DNA from: Spirometra erinaceieuropaei
Taxonomy: Eukaryota; Platyhelminthes; Cestoda; Diphyllobothriidea; Diphyllobothriidae
Direction of reading: 5' to 3'
DNA length: 64,000 nucleotides
Assembly: GCA_902702965.1 (NCBI GenBank)
Contig: CACRXP010000194.1
Coordinates: 828,229-892,228 of the forward strand
The position numbers and the translations under genes were made by a program. Numbering within the stretch: position 1 is the stretch's first letter; every line of letters starts with the position of its first letter. Below the pieces are notes generated by a model. That model saw only the letters and a list, made by a program, of their open reading frames with translations. It had not been told where the DNA came from and did no database searches. This document shows, piece after piece, positions 43,531-55,025 of this stretch.

Positions 43531-45515
43531 GTCGCCCTGTGAAACCGGTGGGACTTGAGGACTTTTGGGTGGTCATCGCCTCCATACATCGACTCCTGAC
43601 CTGATAATCCTGACTGAGAGCTCCCACTCCAGTCCATGGCTAAGCCTTCCAAGGATTTCAACCTCATCGAACTTGAGGATGTGTTGCCGTCCTGCAGCGT
43701 TCAACTTGCAACCATCCAGCAGGTAAGCCCAATGTCCCCGGCGAGTGAATGTTCCGTTTCCTTCATTATTTATTCGCATGACAAAGACTAAGAGCGGTTA
43801 TTATTGCATCGGCTACCCGAAGTTGACTGCAGAATTGCAATACATTTCTGTTTTCCTGCTATTTAGCGAAATATATCGGATGGTTTTTTTATTTAGGACC
43901 GATTTGGGGCATACGCGAGTTCTGTAGTTCCCACGAATATGGCTTGATGAGCTAGAGACTACTTACTTACTGGTCAGACCTCTCTGGTCAATACCGAAAG
44001 AGAAGACTGTAAAATGGGATATGCAAGGTCCGTGGACATTTCTAGTATCTGGCCAATACGATTCTTTTACGACACAGACGTGAAAAAATTTTCTTTATTA
44101 TTGTAGCTCGCCTGAGCCATGAACAACCTTCAGTCAGATGCAAAGGCGAACTAGGCATTTCAGCTACTACTCCGTTGATTGGAAATAACAGTTTAAGCAT
44201 GAAAAGTAAAAATGCCGAGAGCGCGAAAATTTACGTTTAGTGGGTAGACTAAATTTTTGAAATGCATGGTGCCTGTTCATGCGAAAACTGGCAAAACAAT
44301 AAGGTATAAGTTCAGTAATGTCTAGAAAAGCCTTTTCACGTACACTTCCACTAAATATTTTCCAGGTATTAACGTTGTGTGAGAAATAGCACAAGGCAGA
44401 GCGCGCCATGTGTGGTCATGTGTTTCAAGATCTTGTAGCGCAAAATCAACGTACTTTCCCTTTTTTGTATTGCTCGAGTTGAGGTTGATAAAATCAAGGC
44501 GGACTGGAATTTGTTGGTGGAGACACCTTAGAAATAAAAGGTTTCATCAGGTCGCATGTTGGCGAGCCAGTCATTGGCTATTAGATTTGAACAGACTTAG
44601 AAGATGTTACCGTAGACATAACATTTTTGAATATTAAATAAGCCTTTGTTCGTAAATGTATGTGCGGTTTTTGCTGACGGCGGTGCCGGTTGATTTCCAG
44701 GGTATCCTTGAAATCTATGTGAATGCTTTACGATGTCCAGTGCTTTCAGTAGATTACCTACAAGGACAAGTTTTGTGCTGTGCTTGTCGAAACTTTCAAA
44801 ATAAGATATTCACTGAAAAGCGTTTATCGAAGTAGTAAATGTCGGGCGTTCTTTTCCATGTAGATGACCGTTTGGATTATATTTGAAGACTCGCCCAAAC
44901 GTGGAACCTCATTGCTGAAATAAAGTAACGTCCACAACAAAAGCCAAAGGCGAATATGTTTTTGATTAATCGAACAACTTTTCAGATATGTAACCCATTT
45001 ACAAAGTATTCTAATAGAGTAGTTTGCTGACTGATGGCCGCATCCTTTACCTTTATGCACGATAAAGCTAAGAATGGCACTTTTGGTCAGTTTTTCACTT
45101 TCTTTTAAAATACTGATAAGTTTTTGCCACAGACGAACGAACCTTACCTTCTCTTTCGTTATTTTTGCATACATTTGGGTTCTATTATATGATATCCGGA
45201 AGGTACTAGGCGAATGAGCAAAATGCGAAACGTTTTAGGTGCCTAAAAATCATCATATCAGTTTCTGTCATCGAGTTTCATGAGTTGGATCATAGACTAT
45301 AGGTGTGGTCAAAGGCTTCCGGATCCCTATTAGTTGCAATTGAGAGTGTCGCAATAAAAGCCCCTTTAAATTTAAGAGCAATTAGGCGAGGGTATAACTT
45401 TTTAGAGAGAACATGTTTGCGATTATGTTTTCTCGAATGAAGGCGAAAGTTCGAGTTCCAGTTGTATCTATAAATGAAGACGAAGGGCGTTCGAACATCA
45501 GAACATTCTGCTTAT
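43531..45515. other. unassigned stretch
   Basis: I see no recognisable gene or element. The minus-strand frame at 44824-45174 has no known domain. Confidence 0.45.
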
Positions 45516-45517
45516 TG

Positions 45518-45786
45518 TTCTGTGGTTTTGAACTCGTTCAGGAGTAGTAGCAACAAGAGAACAAGCTACAGTTATAGGGCGTGTTAGCCAGTCATCGATC
45601 GATGGCGCAAGATTGGATGTGACTGCGCAGGACTCTGTGCTCCGGTGCCTCATCGATTAATCGATTAACTGAGTTACCATCCGAGGTCCAGGCTTCAATC
45701 AATTCTCGGCCTGTTTTATTTCTGGCATGGGCGATTATCTCTTTGGAAAAATTCTTAAAAGAGGGTCTGGTTTCCACCCCTGACAC
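45518..45786 (-). pseudogene. Penelope-like element, 3' end remnant
   Basis: The end of the GIY-YIG protein is seen as IIAHARNKTGRELIEAW, SDGNSVNRLIDEAPEHRVLR (compare SSKTARELLETVSD in the 35-kb copy). Just downstream, at 45548-45518 on the minus strand, CTCCTGAACGAGTTCAAAAC matches the region around the ribozyme-like motif at 36724-36742. This is therefore the same PLE group, with only the 3' tip kept. Confidence 0.65.
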
Positions 45787-45789
45787 AAG

Positions 45790-48700
45790 CTTCCTAAAAT
45801 ACTATTCAAAATTAACCGCAAAAATGTAGATGCTTACGAAAGGTACCATTAATTACAATGTTTTTGCAGAATAGTCCAAAGTTCTTGGACTCAACAGATT
45901 TATTGGAGGGAAAGAGATATTGAATTTTTCCAGATCAACTATCCTTATTAGTAATTCAGGGAAACCATTTTCATTCTTTTTAAAACGCAATCTCGAGTTT
46001 TCTGTGGCAGTGCCTGGTCTTCGTTAGCCTGATCTTCTAACACTCGCGGTTCTGTAAACTCTCCTAAAATCAATCGCTTTCAGAATCTTATTATTCCTTT
46101 CAAATGGAATGCAAACAACTTTTCACGTGGTTTTCCGAAGAAAGAATATGCATTTTAAAAGCAAGTGAATAGTCCGTATAAATACTACTCAGGTGACTCA
46201 TTAAGGTTCTGAGGAATTCTACCAATTTTACAACTTTTGTACCTTACAGTGCCATAATGGTATTTGAATTTGTCCTCAGGGATAGTTGGCCATTGCAATT
46301 CGAAATAATATCGCCTTCACTTCCTTCATTAGGGGAAGGGGTGCAATAGTGTTTTCGCGGTGCTCAGTCCTACCTGACGACGGGGAATTAATGACCTAAA
46401 ACTGGATTGTTTTCGGGGACTTCATGAAATTCGATCCTAGCATTTCCCAGATGTTTGGATTTACTTCGCATACGAAGTCTCTTTTACCGTCAAATGACTT
46501 TTAATTTGGAGTCCAAAAAGAAGCTCGGGTAATTATTGTGGGTTCAGGCCAAATCGAATCAACCCCACACGAATTAAAAGACAATTCAGGCAAGAAAATA
46601 CCCAGCAATGGACTGTCCGTGTCATACACCCGGGGCAGGGAAATCGACACTAAAGCAGCGCTCGCCTCGCTATAAGGAGAAATCGGAGAGAAAACGCCAT
46701 CGATAAGTTATATTGCTAAATGGTAAATAAACCGACCTCATCAACAAAAATCAATTTTACTAGGTTCTTGCCCGTTGTTGGTAAGGCAGCCGCTGCAAGT
46801 GCAAAAGGCATGGTCCACTTGAAAATGACATTGCGGAAAGAGCATACTGATAGTTAAATAGATATTTTCCGAGATTTTAATAGCAGGAAACTTTATTACT
46901 ACCAGCCACAGGAAATATAAATCTGCCATTATCAACGGATACATTTAAGGGATTAAGTAAAGTTAAAGGGTAAACGGGTCTAAGCGGCTAGTTTGGCTAC
47001 TTAGTGCGAGGGTGCCCGGAACCCCCGCCTTATTTCGCCCCTCGTCAATGCCTCCGGGATTTGGAATGACTTTTATGGGTTGTTTGTATGCTGGCAAAAC
47101 CTATAAAAGCGGAAAATCGTTTGAGGATAATCGTATCAGTCCGCTGCCTGGCACAGAATAAACACCGTGCTGGATATCCGTTGTGTAACGACGGTTTACC
47201 CAGATTTACTTAACTGCTTGACAGCCTCTCTGCCCCCCCCCCTCCCCCAGCGTCCCCAAGCAGCTCGAAGTTCAGTATATCAAAAGATGAAAAATGAACG
47301 TAGAATAGAAAACGAAACGTCGTTATTGAAAAGCAAGTTACCTTTCCTAGCAAAATTCATAACGTTTTGCATGAACTTCATTGTAGTCGGATATAAAGGG
47401 AAGGAAGCTAAAGGAAGCCAGTTAGTCGAACACTTCGCCAGAGATATTTAACGTTAAACACCCAGATTTCTCCCATGGTTTGCAATACTAGCCTATCCCG
47501 TAGGATGGCAAAACAGTTTTCCGTTGGTTGCCTTTTAAGAAGGAATGTCAGCCGAAACAAGCTTCTTATGCATCACCTGGGACCTCATTACTACTGGCAA
47601 GCGCACACTTCTTTAGAGCAAAATTTCGATAAGACAACAACGGTTTTGCTCGAAGACCTGCAGATTTGCATAAATATCGGTCCCAATGTAGGAAAAAGGG
47701 CTGTTTATGAAGCTTGCACAGGTGCACGCCAAACAAAACAATTTCTGCTTAAATATTAGCTTGAAATTCATTCGATGTAAGGATAATCAGAAATCCCCAC
47801 AGTGTTTCGCTATGGCAGTTTTGTACTCCTCTCTGGCGGGTACTTGCCTCCACAGAGTTGTTTTTTGCCCCCTCATAGTTCAACTTAAACAAAACTGTCA
47901 ATTCTAATCCCTTATCGAGCTATAAATTTGAGCCCACTTTTCTGTCGCTTCCTCTCTATTTTCAGATATCTAACTCCTCACGTCACGCAACCTTCCTTGT
48001 CTTAAATGCGGCTTGTCCTTAATATGCAACTAATTTTCAATGTAACCTTTTGGACCGATTTATTCAGTAGGTCTCACTGGCTCTTCTCAGAACAGTGCCT
48101 AATTCCATTCAACCCAATTTTCTTATCGTGGACTGTGCCAGGACTGGCTGTATGCTACACGACCACAGTTGTTTATCAGTACTGCCGTCCATGCCGTAAG
48201 TACTGGCCAATGGAGGTGTCTAAAATCGTGCTTTGGGTGCTAAAGACAGGCGCGCGCACACACACGCACATACAACCACTTAGGATTTGGGTTGATGTGC
48301 TTGTCCAGTGTCCGCTGCCACGTAGGCAGCCCCACTCCTCTTCTATGATCACCGCAGTCCCTCATATGCCGAACCTGGTCATGACCAAAACCGCATCCAT
48401 GCGAGCGGAGGACTATGTGCGACCAGCGACACCGCTCGGCAGTGGGTGCGTGGTAAAGGAGTGTATCGCCTGATGAACTCAAACTGCTGGTATATAGGGT
48501 TTTCCCTGGAAGACTCTTCACACACACACATAGGTACATATGGTTGAAAGCCATGGGGTTGCATACAAATGCGAGCAGACCTGGTGAGACAGGTAAACAT
48601 CCTGTTTAAAACCAAGCTCACGTGCCAGAGGTCCGATGCCTATTATCAGTCGCTACGGAAACTCACTCCTTCCGACACACTTTTCGTGAGGTCACGTTGT

Positions 48701-49419
48701 GAAAAGTCTTGAAAATATGTTTAAGAAATCAGAAGCTATTTAAATCAGTAAATATGCAGTAATCGGGCAACTCTTAGCAAGAGGCTGAAGTGAGGAATAC
48801 TGAGAGGGTACCTCTACCATAGGTTAGAGACAGTTGGCTTTGCGTTTACTTGAACCCCTTTCTCGAAGCTTTGAGTCTTAGCCGCTGCATCATCCACAGC
48901 TCACTGACTTCAATATTATCATTCGGTTAATTTGTCTATCAGCTGGTGCAAGCGGCACAGACCAGCCCCTGCCAGGATCTGGCTTCTCTCATCACAGAAG
49001 TTTCCTAGTAAACTGGTCCAGATCAAAACTGTCCCTTATTGCATCTGCTTACCTCGCCGACAAGAATCAAGCCGTGAACTTTTGTCAGGTGACTGTGAAG
49101 TACAAACCGCAATATAGTTGACGGACTATTTCTCAAAGGCGAATCTTGCGCCCTCGCACATTCTGTCAACTACTGGACAATGACTCCCCTGCTAACACCC
49201 TTTCTTCTCATTTAACGGACTTCAAATGAGACGACAATATAACGACTTCGTTTGACAGCATCTACCCCCATCTAATCAAGGATTCTAGTGTTCGCGAAGA
49301 GATCGCATACACGCACAACAAAGCGGTCTGAAATTTGACTAACTTCGTTGGAGTATACGTTGGAGTAGTTGCGTCTTTGCTGTCATGTAAAATCTTACCA
49401 TACATGAATAATCTCCAAA
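45790..49419. other. unassigned stretch
   Basis: No gene was identified. Open frames at 47167-47451, 47475-47759, 48006-48473 and 48932-49117 show no domain I know. Short simple repeats occur: a C run near 47228 and CA runs near 48250 and 48521. Single exons of a host gene could hide here. Confidence 0.4.
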
Positions 49420-50370
49420 TGCACAGCATGAGGCACTGAGTGAAATTCTGAAATATTATTTTAGTTGGAAAGGGGCACCTAAGTGGGGCATTATATTGGT
49501 AACCATGTAGTATAATACCAAAGATATTTCAGTCATGCCGGAATGCCGGAATTTTAATGCGCTTATTTCCAGCGCAAGTAAAAGCACACTCGTCCAAAGT
49601 GGCTGGTTAAGTAGCACACTTTTTTCACTTATTCTCGACGTCGTTATAAAGCCGCACACAGTTTATAGGAAGCATGCACAAAAACAAGTTTCTTTAATTA
49701 ACTTTGCAGTAAATCAAATCCTCAAATTTTCCATCCCAAGAAGAGTGTTTTCCGGTCCTAAAAAGGTCCTCAATTCCCGAATAATTTTGAACCCTATTCG
49801 ATGTTTCCCTTTCGTCTGCTGTTCCAAATCGACAAGCCGTGCACCTCCCATTTAGGGCTTACCATAAGATTCTTTGTGCTTCTGAGATGATGCCACGAAC
49901 CACTCATAAAATTGAGCATTGTATATGTGGAGTACATTGCATACTCTACAAACAGCATTAATAAACGTAGGCGATTATGATGCTGCTTTAAGACATATGC
50001 AACGGTTTAAAATATTATAATCACAGCTCTCCTTGAAACCGAAAGATCCTGTTTCTCCGATCAGCAATTTTAAGGATGCAAGTAAATATAAAATGACTGA
50101 GGAAGGATTTTTCGCACATACTTTTACAGAATATGTTCGGAGTTACAAAGACCTTAAATTAGAATATTATACTACTTAAGCAGTCATTTTCAGCGAACGT
50201 TCTTTGCCGGCGGCCAGACAGACACGCATTCGAGGGCCAGCACACCAACTTGATCGAAATGCCTTGTTGCTGTGCAGCGTGATAATCGATATTCCAAACC
50301 CACCCAAATAATCCTTACTAGCGCAAACCAGGATTAGTACTTTGGCTATTTTCCCGCAGAAATTGGCCGT
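49420..50370. mobile_element. foldback MITE, copy 3, diverged
   Basis: The left arm shows CTGAGTGAAATTCTGAAAT, CACCTAAGTGGGGCATTATA and TGCCGGAATTTTAATGCGCTT. The right arm shows GCATTCGAGGGCCAGCA, GCAGCGTGATAATCGATATT and AATAATCCTTACTAGC. The order matches copies 1 and 2 with many substitutions. The outer ends and any TA pair are not clear. Confidence 0.65.
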
Positions 50371-51083
50371 CTCCATTTTACATTTCATATGAATCCGTTT
50401 ATTTCGATCCGGTTTCGGAGTACTTCCCTGGATTGCTGAATGGAAGTTAACTCTGCTAGCAAACACCTAGGCGCCACTCCGAGTCCGCTACCCTGTTGAA
50501 CCTACAGCCGTCCCCACCGACAAATCGGGCCTGCAGATCACCAAATCTTACCTTTTTCCAATAGTTCATATATCTCAACCTGTTTTGATTGGATATAATA
50601 TTCTTCCGCACATCTTCACGGACAGCAAGACATATCACGTTCCAATAAGCCCTTGAACAGTTCAGAGCACGTGTTAGATGGACAGACTATGTGAAATTAG
50701 AATTTACTCACGGAATTTAGTTTCTACACTGCCCGGAACTAATTAGCCGACTGAAGAGACAGTTCTCTATCTGTAACTGTGTGTATAAGGTTAGCCCATC
50801 TCTTTCCTCGCTCCGCTTTGCTAACCAGTTTCGCACTCCCGAAATTAAAAACTTTCAACGTCCTCAAAAACAGCAGAGTTTTGATTAAGGGCTTATTCAA
50901 AAGAATCGCGAACATAACGATTGTAGATGGGTTGACGTCTTCGGGCCTGTCTTGGCGTGCCTTCCATCGTATACCCAAGGGGTTATTGGTGTTTATCACA
51001 GTGCCATGACAGTGGCGTGGGTAGGAGGGTCTGTTGCGTATTGTTTCATTCCTCAGCGGCGTCCATTTGGTGATGCCGATTAG
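50371..51083. other. unassigned; 3' side of the Snail-like gene
   Basis: No element was recognised. No fifth Snail-type finger could be found in the minus strand just after the stop at 51084. Confidence 0.45.
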
Positions 51084-52244
51084 TCAGGTGGTGGCGGCCA
51101 TTTCTTGTGTGTTCCCAGGGTGCGTCCGCCTGTGTGCGCGCATGTTCGATCTGTCAGCAAAGCGCCGTGTGCATAATGGGCATACGTAGGGCTTCTCCCC
51201 TGTGTGGACACGTCGGTGGCTCTCCAGTAGCCAGGGTCGAGAAAACCGTTTCCCGCAGTCCAAACAAGGATAAGGCATGGTATGGGTGGCTTCGTGTAAC
51301 CTAGAATAAAGAAGAACGCGTTTTCTGAGTCGAGAAAAAAATCGAGACTACAGTTACCAATTCTGCTATCGTTTACGTTAGCTGGGATCCCCGTTGGATC
51401 AATTGCACATACGTGCGCACGTCCCATTCGCATAGCCTTCACGATGTTCCAGTCATTAGGTCCATTTAGCGTGCTTCGGCGCACATGCCGTACATTCATT
51501 AGCCGCCTGGGGAGTGCCTAAGGTAACTTCCGTGTGTGGTGCGTGATTGTATAGGATGCGCGGTCAGTAGGTTACGCACTTCTGTTGTAGCGCATTGCGC
51601 AACTTTTTCACTAGTGTACACGGATATATGGCAAATTCAAGATAAGTAGGAAAGCGAAATTGTGGCATTAATCAAAAAGTTGAGAAAAAAGAAATGACTA
51701 CGACACATTCACGTTCTTGTCGGAGTTCTCAACCTTCTTGCGGACGGAGAAAGCACGCGAACGAGATACCGCGGGGAGCGGACGGACACCTCCGGTACGA
51801 GCATCCAGGCAGTTGAGCAGTATTCGGCAATCGAGACATACCTGCATGACGACCTAGCATTATAGGCTTTATTACAGAACCTGCAATGGAATGGCTTTGT
51901 CAGGCGTGGAGGGCTGCTGCAGGCGGTTCCGTTGGTTCTGCCGCCGGACGAGGAGAAATCGAGGGGTAGACACTGAAACTCAGTAGACCCTTGCTGCACT
52001 GAGGAGGCAATAACCTTTGTATTCTTCTGTGACTTTTCGCTTCCCAGGAGATTTGCAATTGAGAAGGCCGCAGCGTTAGGCGACAGTGGAAAGATCTTTG
52101 AGGCTGAGCGTGAGTGACTGATGTAGCCACTGTCTGCTGAATGTGCCGGAGTGGCCAGTACGTCTGAAGTAGGCGCAGATTGTCCAACCGAAGCATTTGT
52201 TTTCAACTTCGGGGTTGAGGTCAGACTCCGTCGGGGATCAAAGG
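51084..52244 (-). CDS. Snail-like C2H2 zinc-finger transcription factor (partial, two exons)
   Basis: This is the only probable host gene recognised. Exon A (about 52244-51842) ends in a donor AG|GTATGT; exon B (51300-51084) follows an acceptor TTCTAG. The intron 51301-51841 (541 nt) splits a codon in phase and joins the two halves of one finger: [16 protein letters not shown] with RLHEATH. The next fingers are [16 protein letters not shown]...H and [16 protein letters not shown]...H, linked by HTGEKP. The SRPWLL and ADRSN phrases are hallmarks of Snail fingers 3 and 4. Upstream, exon A has FSIANLL (EH1-like repressor motif) and PLDFS (close to the CtBP motif PxDLS). Both would recruit Groucho or CtBP in the nucleus. 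The protein ends [10 protein letters not shown] after three fingers, whereas Snail proteins usually have a further one. The N-terminal exon was not found, and the exon A acceptor (CTACCAG at 52245) is a guess. Confidence 0.75.
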
Positions 52245-52549
52245 CTGGTAGGTTACATATGAACAAAATGAGTATCTGATCTGTGAAGTGAGCCTTCACA
52301 ATTATAGAAAATCAAGGCAAAGGACACAACTCTCTCCCATCACGGCCAAAATAGATACCCGCAGCGACTGCCTCGAAATATCTTAAATGTGAAGGGTTCC
52401 AACCAGTCAGAGAACGAATTCCTGTCAGTGAAGGTTCTGCCTATCTAGAGTTTCGGTCATCAAATAAATGCCACAAGTTTGAAAAATTGGGGGCGTTGGA
52501 CTAGGCAGTCTTATGTGTGTTGGAGTCTTCTGTGGAAATGCCCTGACCG
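52245..52549. other. unassigned; upstream side of the Snail-like exon
   Basis: Probable intron sequence of the Snail-like gene. No first exon with an N-terminal SNAG motif (MPRSFLV) was seen. Confidence 0.35.
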
Positions 52550-52830
52550 CGGTTGTGATATCTCAGTAAATGCTAACCAAGGTTCTGAAATGTGTTTTTG
52601 ATCAGAAAAGGTAACTTAAGTAGGGGCGTACATCAATTACCGTTGAGCATAATCCCAAGATATTTCAGTCACGTCAGGGCGCGGGCTTTTTAACGAGCTT
52701 CTTTCCGGCCGTCTGCGAAAACCCTACTGATTAAAAAAGGACTACCTAAGCAGTATGAGTTTTTTCTCATTGATTTTCAATGCTTTTATAAACTCAAACA
52801 TATTTTATAGAAAACATACACAAAATACTA
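52550..52830 (+). mobile_element. foldback MITE, single left arm
   Basis: TTCTGAAATGTGTTTTTGATC, AACTTAAGTAGGGGCGTACA, AGATATTTCAGTCACG, TTCTTTCCGGCCGTC and TCATTGATTTTCAATG follow the left arm of copies 1 and 2. I found no right arm downstream. Confidence 0.6.
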
Positions 52831-54834
52831 GTTCATTTACCCAAACATTTGAGTCGTACTCAGTGTCCCTTTTGCCAAAGAGTCGTTTTCTCCTCTGAGG
52901 TGGAGAAGGACTAGTAATCTGCCATATATGCATAGAAGTGGCAAGCAGGCAACGAGTGGGTAGAAGTCTTAGTCACGGGAGTATTTTACAAACAATGGCA
53001 ACCTATATTTGCCAAAAACATTGTAATTATAAAGAAATTTGATCTTTCGGTCGACAACAGAGGTACCACAGATAAGAAACGGTATATTTCAGCGGAGATT
53101 ATAAGCTCTACCAGGTCAAGCGTTCAGTTCAGGCTTTGACAAACTACGTCTCATGCTCAGGCAGTTCTTGATAAAATTGCATACGAAATTTTTACTTCAT
53201 AAGACAGCTACTCAAGACTTCTGTATTAAAATGAATCCGCTAATGCTGGTCGAATACACGCGTTTGTTATTAAGACGTCCATATATAAAATAAACAACGT
53301 TTCAGTGAAAGTTTACCACTTACCAAATACTGCGGCCCCGTAACTGACTGTCCGTAGGAGGGGGAAGAAAGACTGTTCCACACTTTCATTCTCTCGTATT
53401 GATGGCTCGCCCATGCTTGAGATAAAGTCAGAGCGCAATACATACCTCTATATATATGTGTGCGTGAATGGCGAAGGGGTGGATGGGGGTGGGAGGGAAA
53501 GACCGGGGTCAGTAGGATCAAAGCATGGCGATTGCGCGTTTCCCGCTCATAGCAGCTCAGATCTCTCCTACCTCCCACAGACAGTAATTGGTTGAGCTCG
53601 ATCGCGCTTGGCGTTTATCCCCCCCCCCTCCCCAGAACCGATTTCACTCACTTCTGTAGTCTTATTGGCCAACGGTCTAGCGCAACTTTGATTGGCAATA
53701 AGCAAAAGTGTTTGCCCACCCTCCAGCTACCCTGTGAGACTGGTTGGCCCAATACGAGCGTCAGCATTCCGAGTCTGAGCGCACTGGGTAATGATTGGAC
53801 AATTCGGTCTTGACAAGGAGCAACCTGCCACGTCCAGACCAAAGCCGACTGATATGCAATTAATTATACATTTACAACTATTTGCTCGAACGAGTAAATA
53901 CAGTAAAAACAAGCTCCAGCATGGCAAACGAATAGAATCTTCGGAGGAAAATTAACCGAACGTACAAATTAAGCAAGTCCCCAACTTCCGATATTATCGG
54001 ATAGTATAAGTCGCATATTTCTCAGTGACAGTTATCAGAAGCAGTAGAATACAATTTCGTAGAATTAAAGGGATAACCGGCACAATCATACAGCCCAATA
54101 CAGGTATGCTAAGATAACCTCGTCAGCATACAAAAAGTGTGAAATTAGGGAAAGAACGGTTGAGTTGGCCTATTTAATCAAGTGCATTCAATTTGTAATT
54201 ATAAGAATTCTGCTTTTACAAGATCCGACCACGCCTTCCTTAGATTGCGAATTAATAAAGGGAATTTAAATTGCGATGAAAACGATTTAAATTAGTGAGC
54301 ACGTAGTCCCCCGAAGCCCGCATCAAACAAGGTAATGACTCAGGGCCAAAACATGGTCTGAATGCGCACCAAGCATTCATGCCCTGTCTCAAGAAATGTC
54401 ATCTATCCAAAACTCCATCTGGCGGTGAATTTCCCTGGATGCGATGCGCCGTCACGCTTCCGCAGTAAAACGCAGACTTTATACTGTGATTCCATCATAA
54501 AATCCAGCAAGGGCATTGTCGCAGAGCTCAAGGCAATATCCCTTTTATGTAGTTGAAGATTATGAATGCGGTCCGGCCAACCGGACCCCATTAACTGATG
54601 CTTACGAGAGCGCTCTATGGCTGAAAACTTACTCATCTTGGGTGATGCTTGTTGAGAAATCCTTGAAACGACACTTTTTCGAGTAAAGAGGGTGCCGCTC
54701 CTTTCGGTTAGGCGTGTCACTCCCACTATTGTGGTTAGGATCTCTTTCGATCGCACTCTGTCCGCCCGCCAGTTTGTTACTGACGACAACGAAAGTTGTG
54801 CCATAGGACACATACCACATATAATACATAAGCA
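52831..54834. other. unassigned stretch
   Basis: No gene or named element. Open frames at 53270-53578 and 54403-54912 (minus) show no known domain. Confidence 0.4.
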
Positions 54835-55025
54835 GCTCACTAAGAGTGCAATAGGCCAGACGCAGACGCCTGTTTCATGGTCGTTTCCGATCATCAGTAC
54901 GCCGTAGGCCATATGAAGTGAGGTATATAAACATGTCAGTTAGGCGTATGGCCTATGACGTACTGATGATCACAAGCAACCGTGAAGTAACTGTTTGCAT
55001 CTGGCCTGTTGTCCTCTTAGTGAGG
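54835..55025. repeat. inverted repeat, arms about 80 bp
   Basis: The left arm 54835-54915 contains CTCACTAAGAG, AGGCCAGACGCA, GATCATCAGTACG and TAGGCCATA. The right arm 54940-55025 contains them in inverse order with substitutions. The spacer is about 25 bp. It could be a small foldback element or a hairpin RNA locus. Confidence 0.65.
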
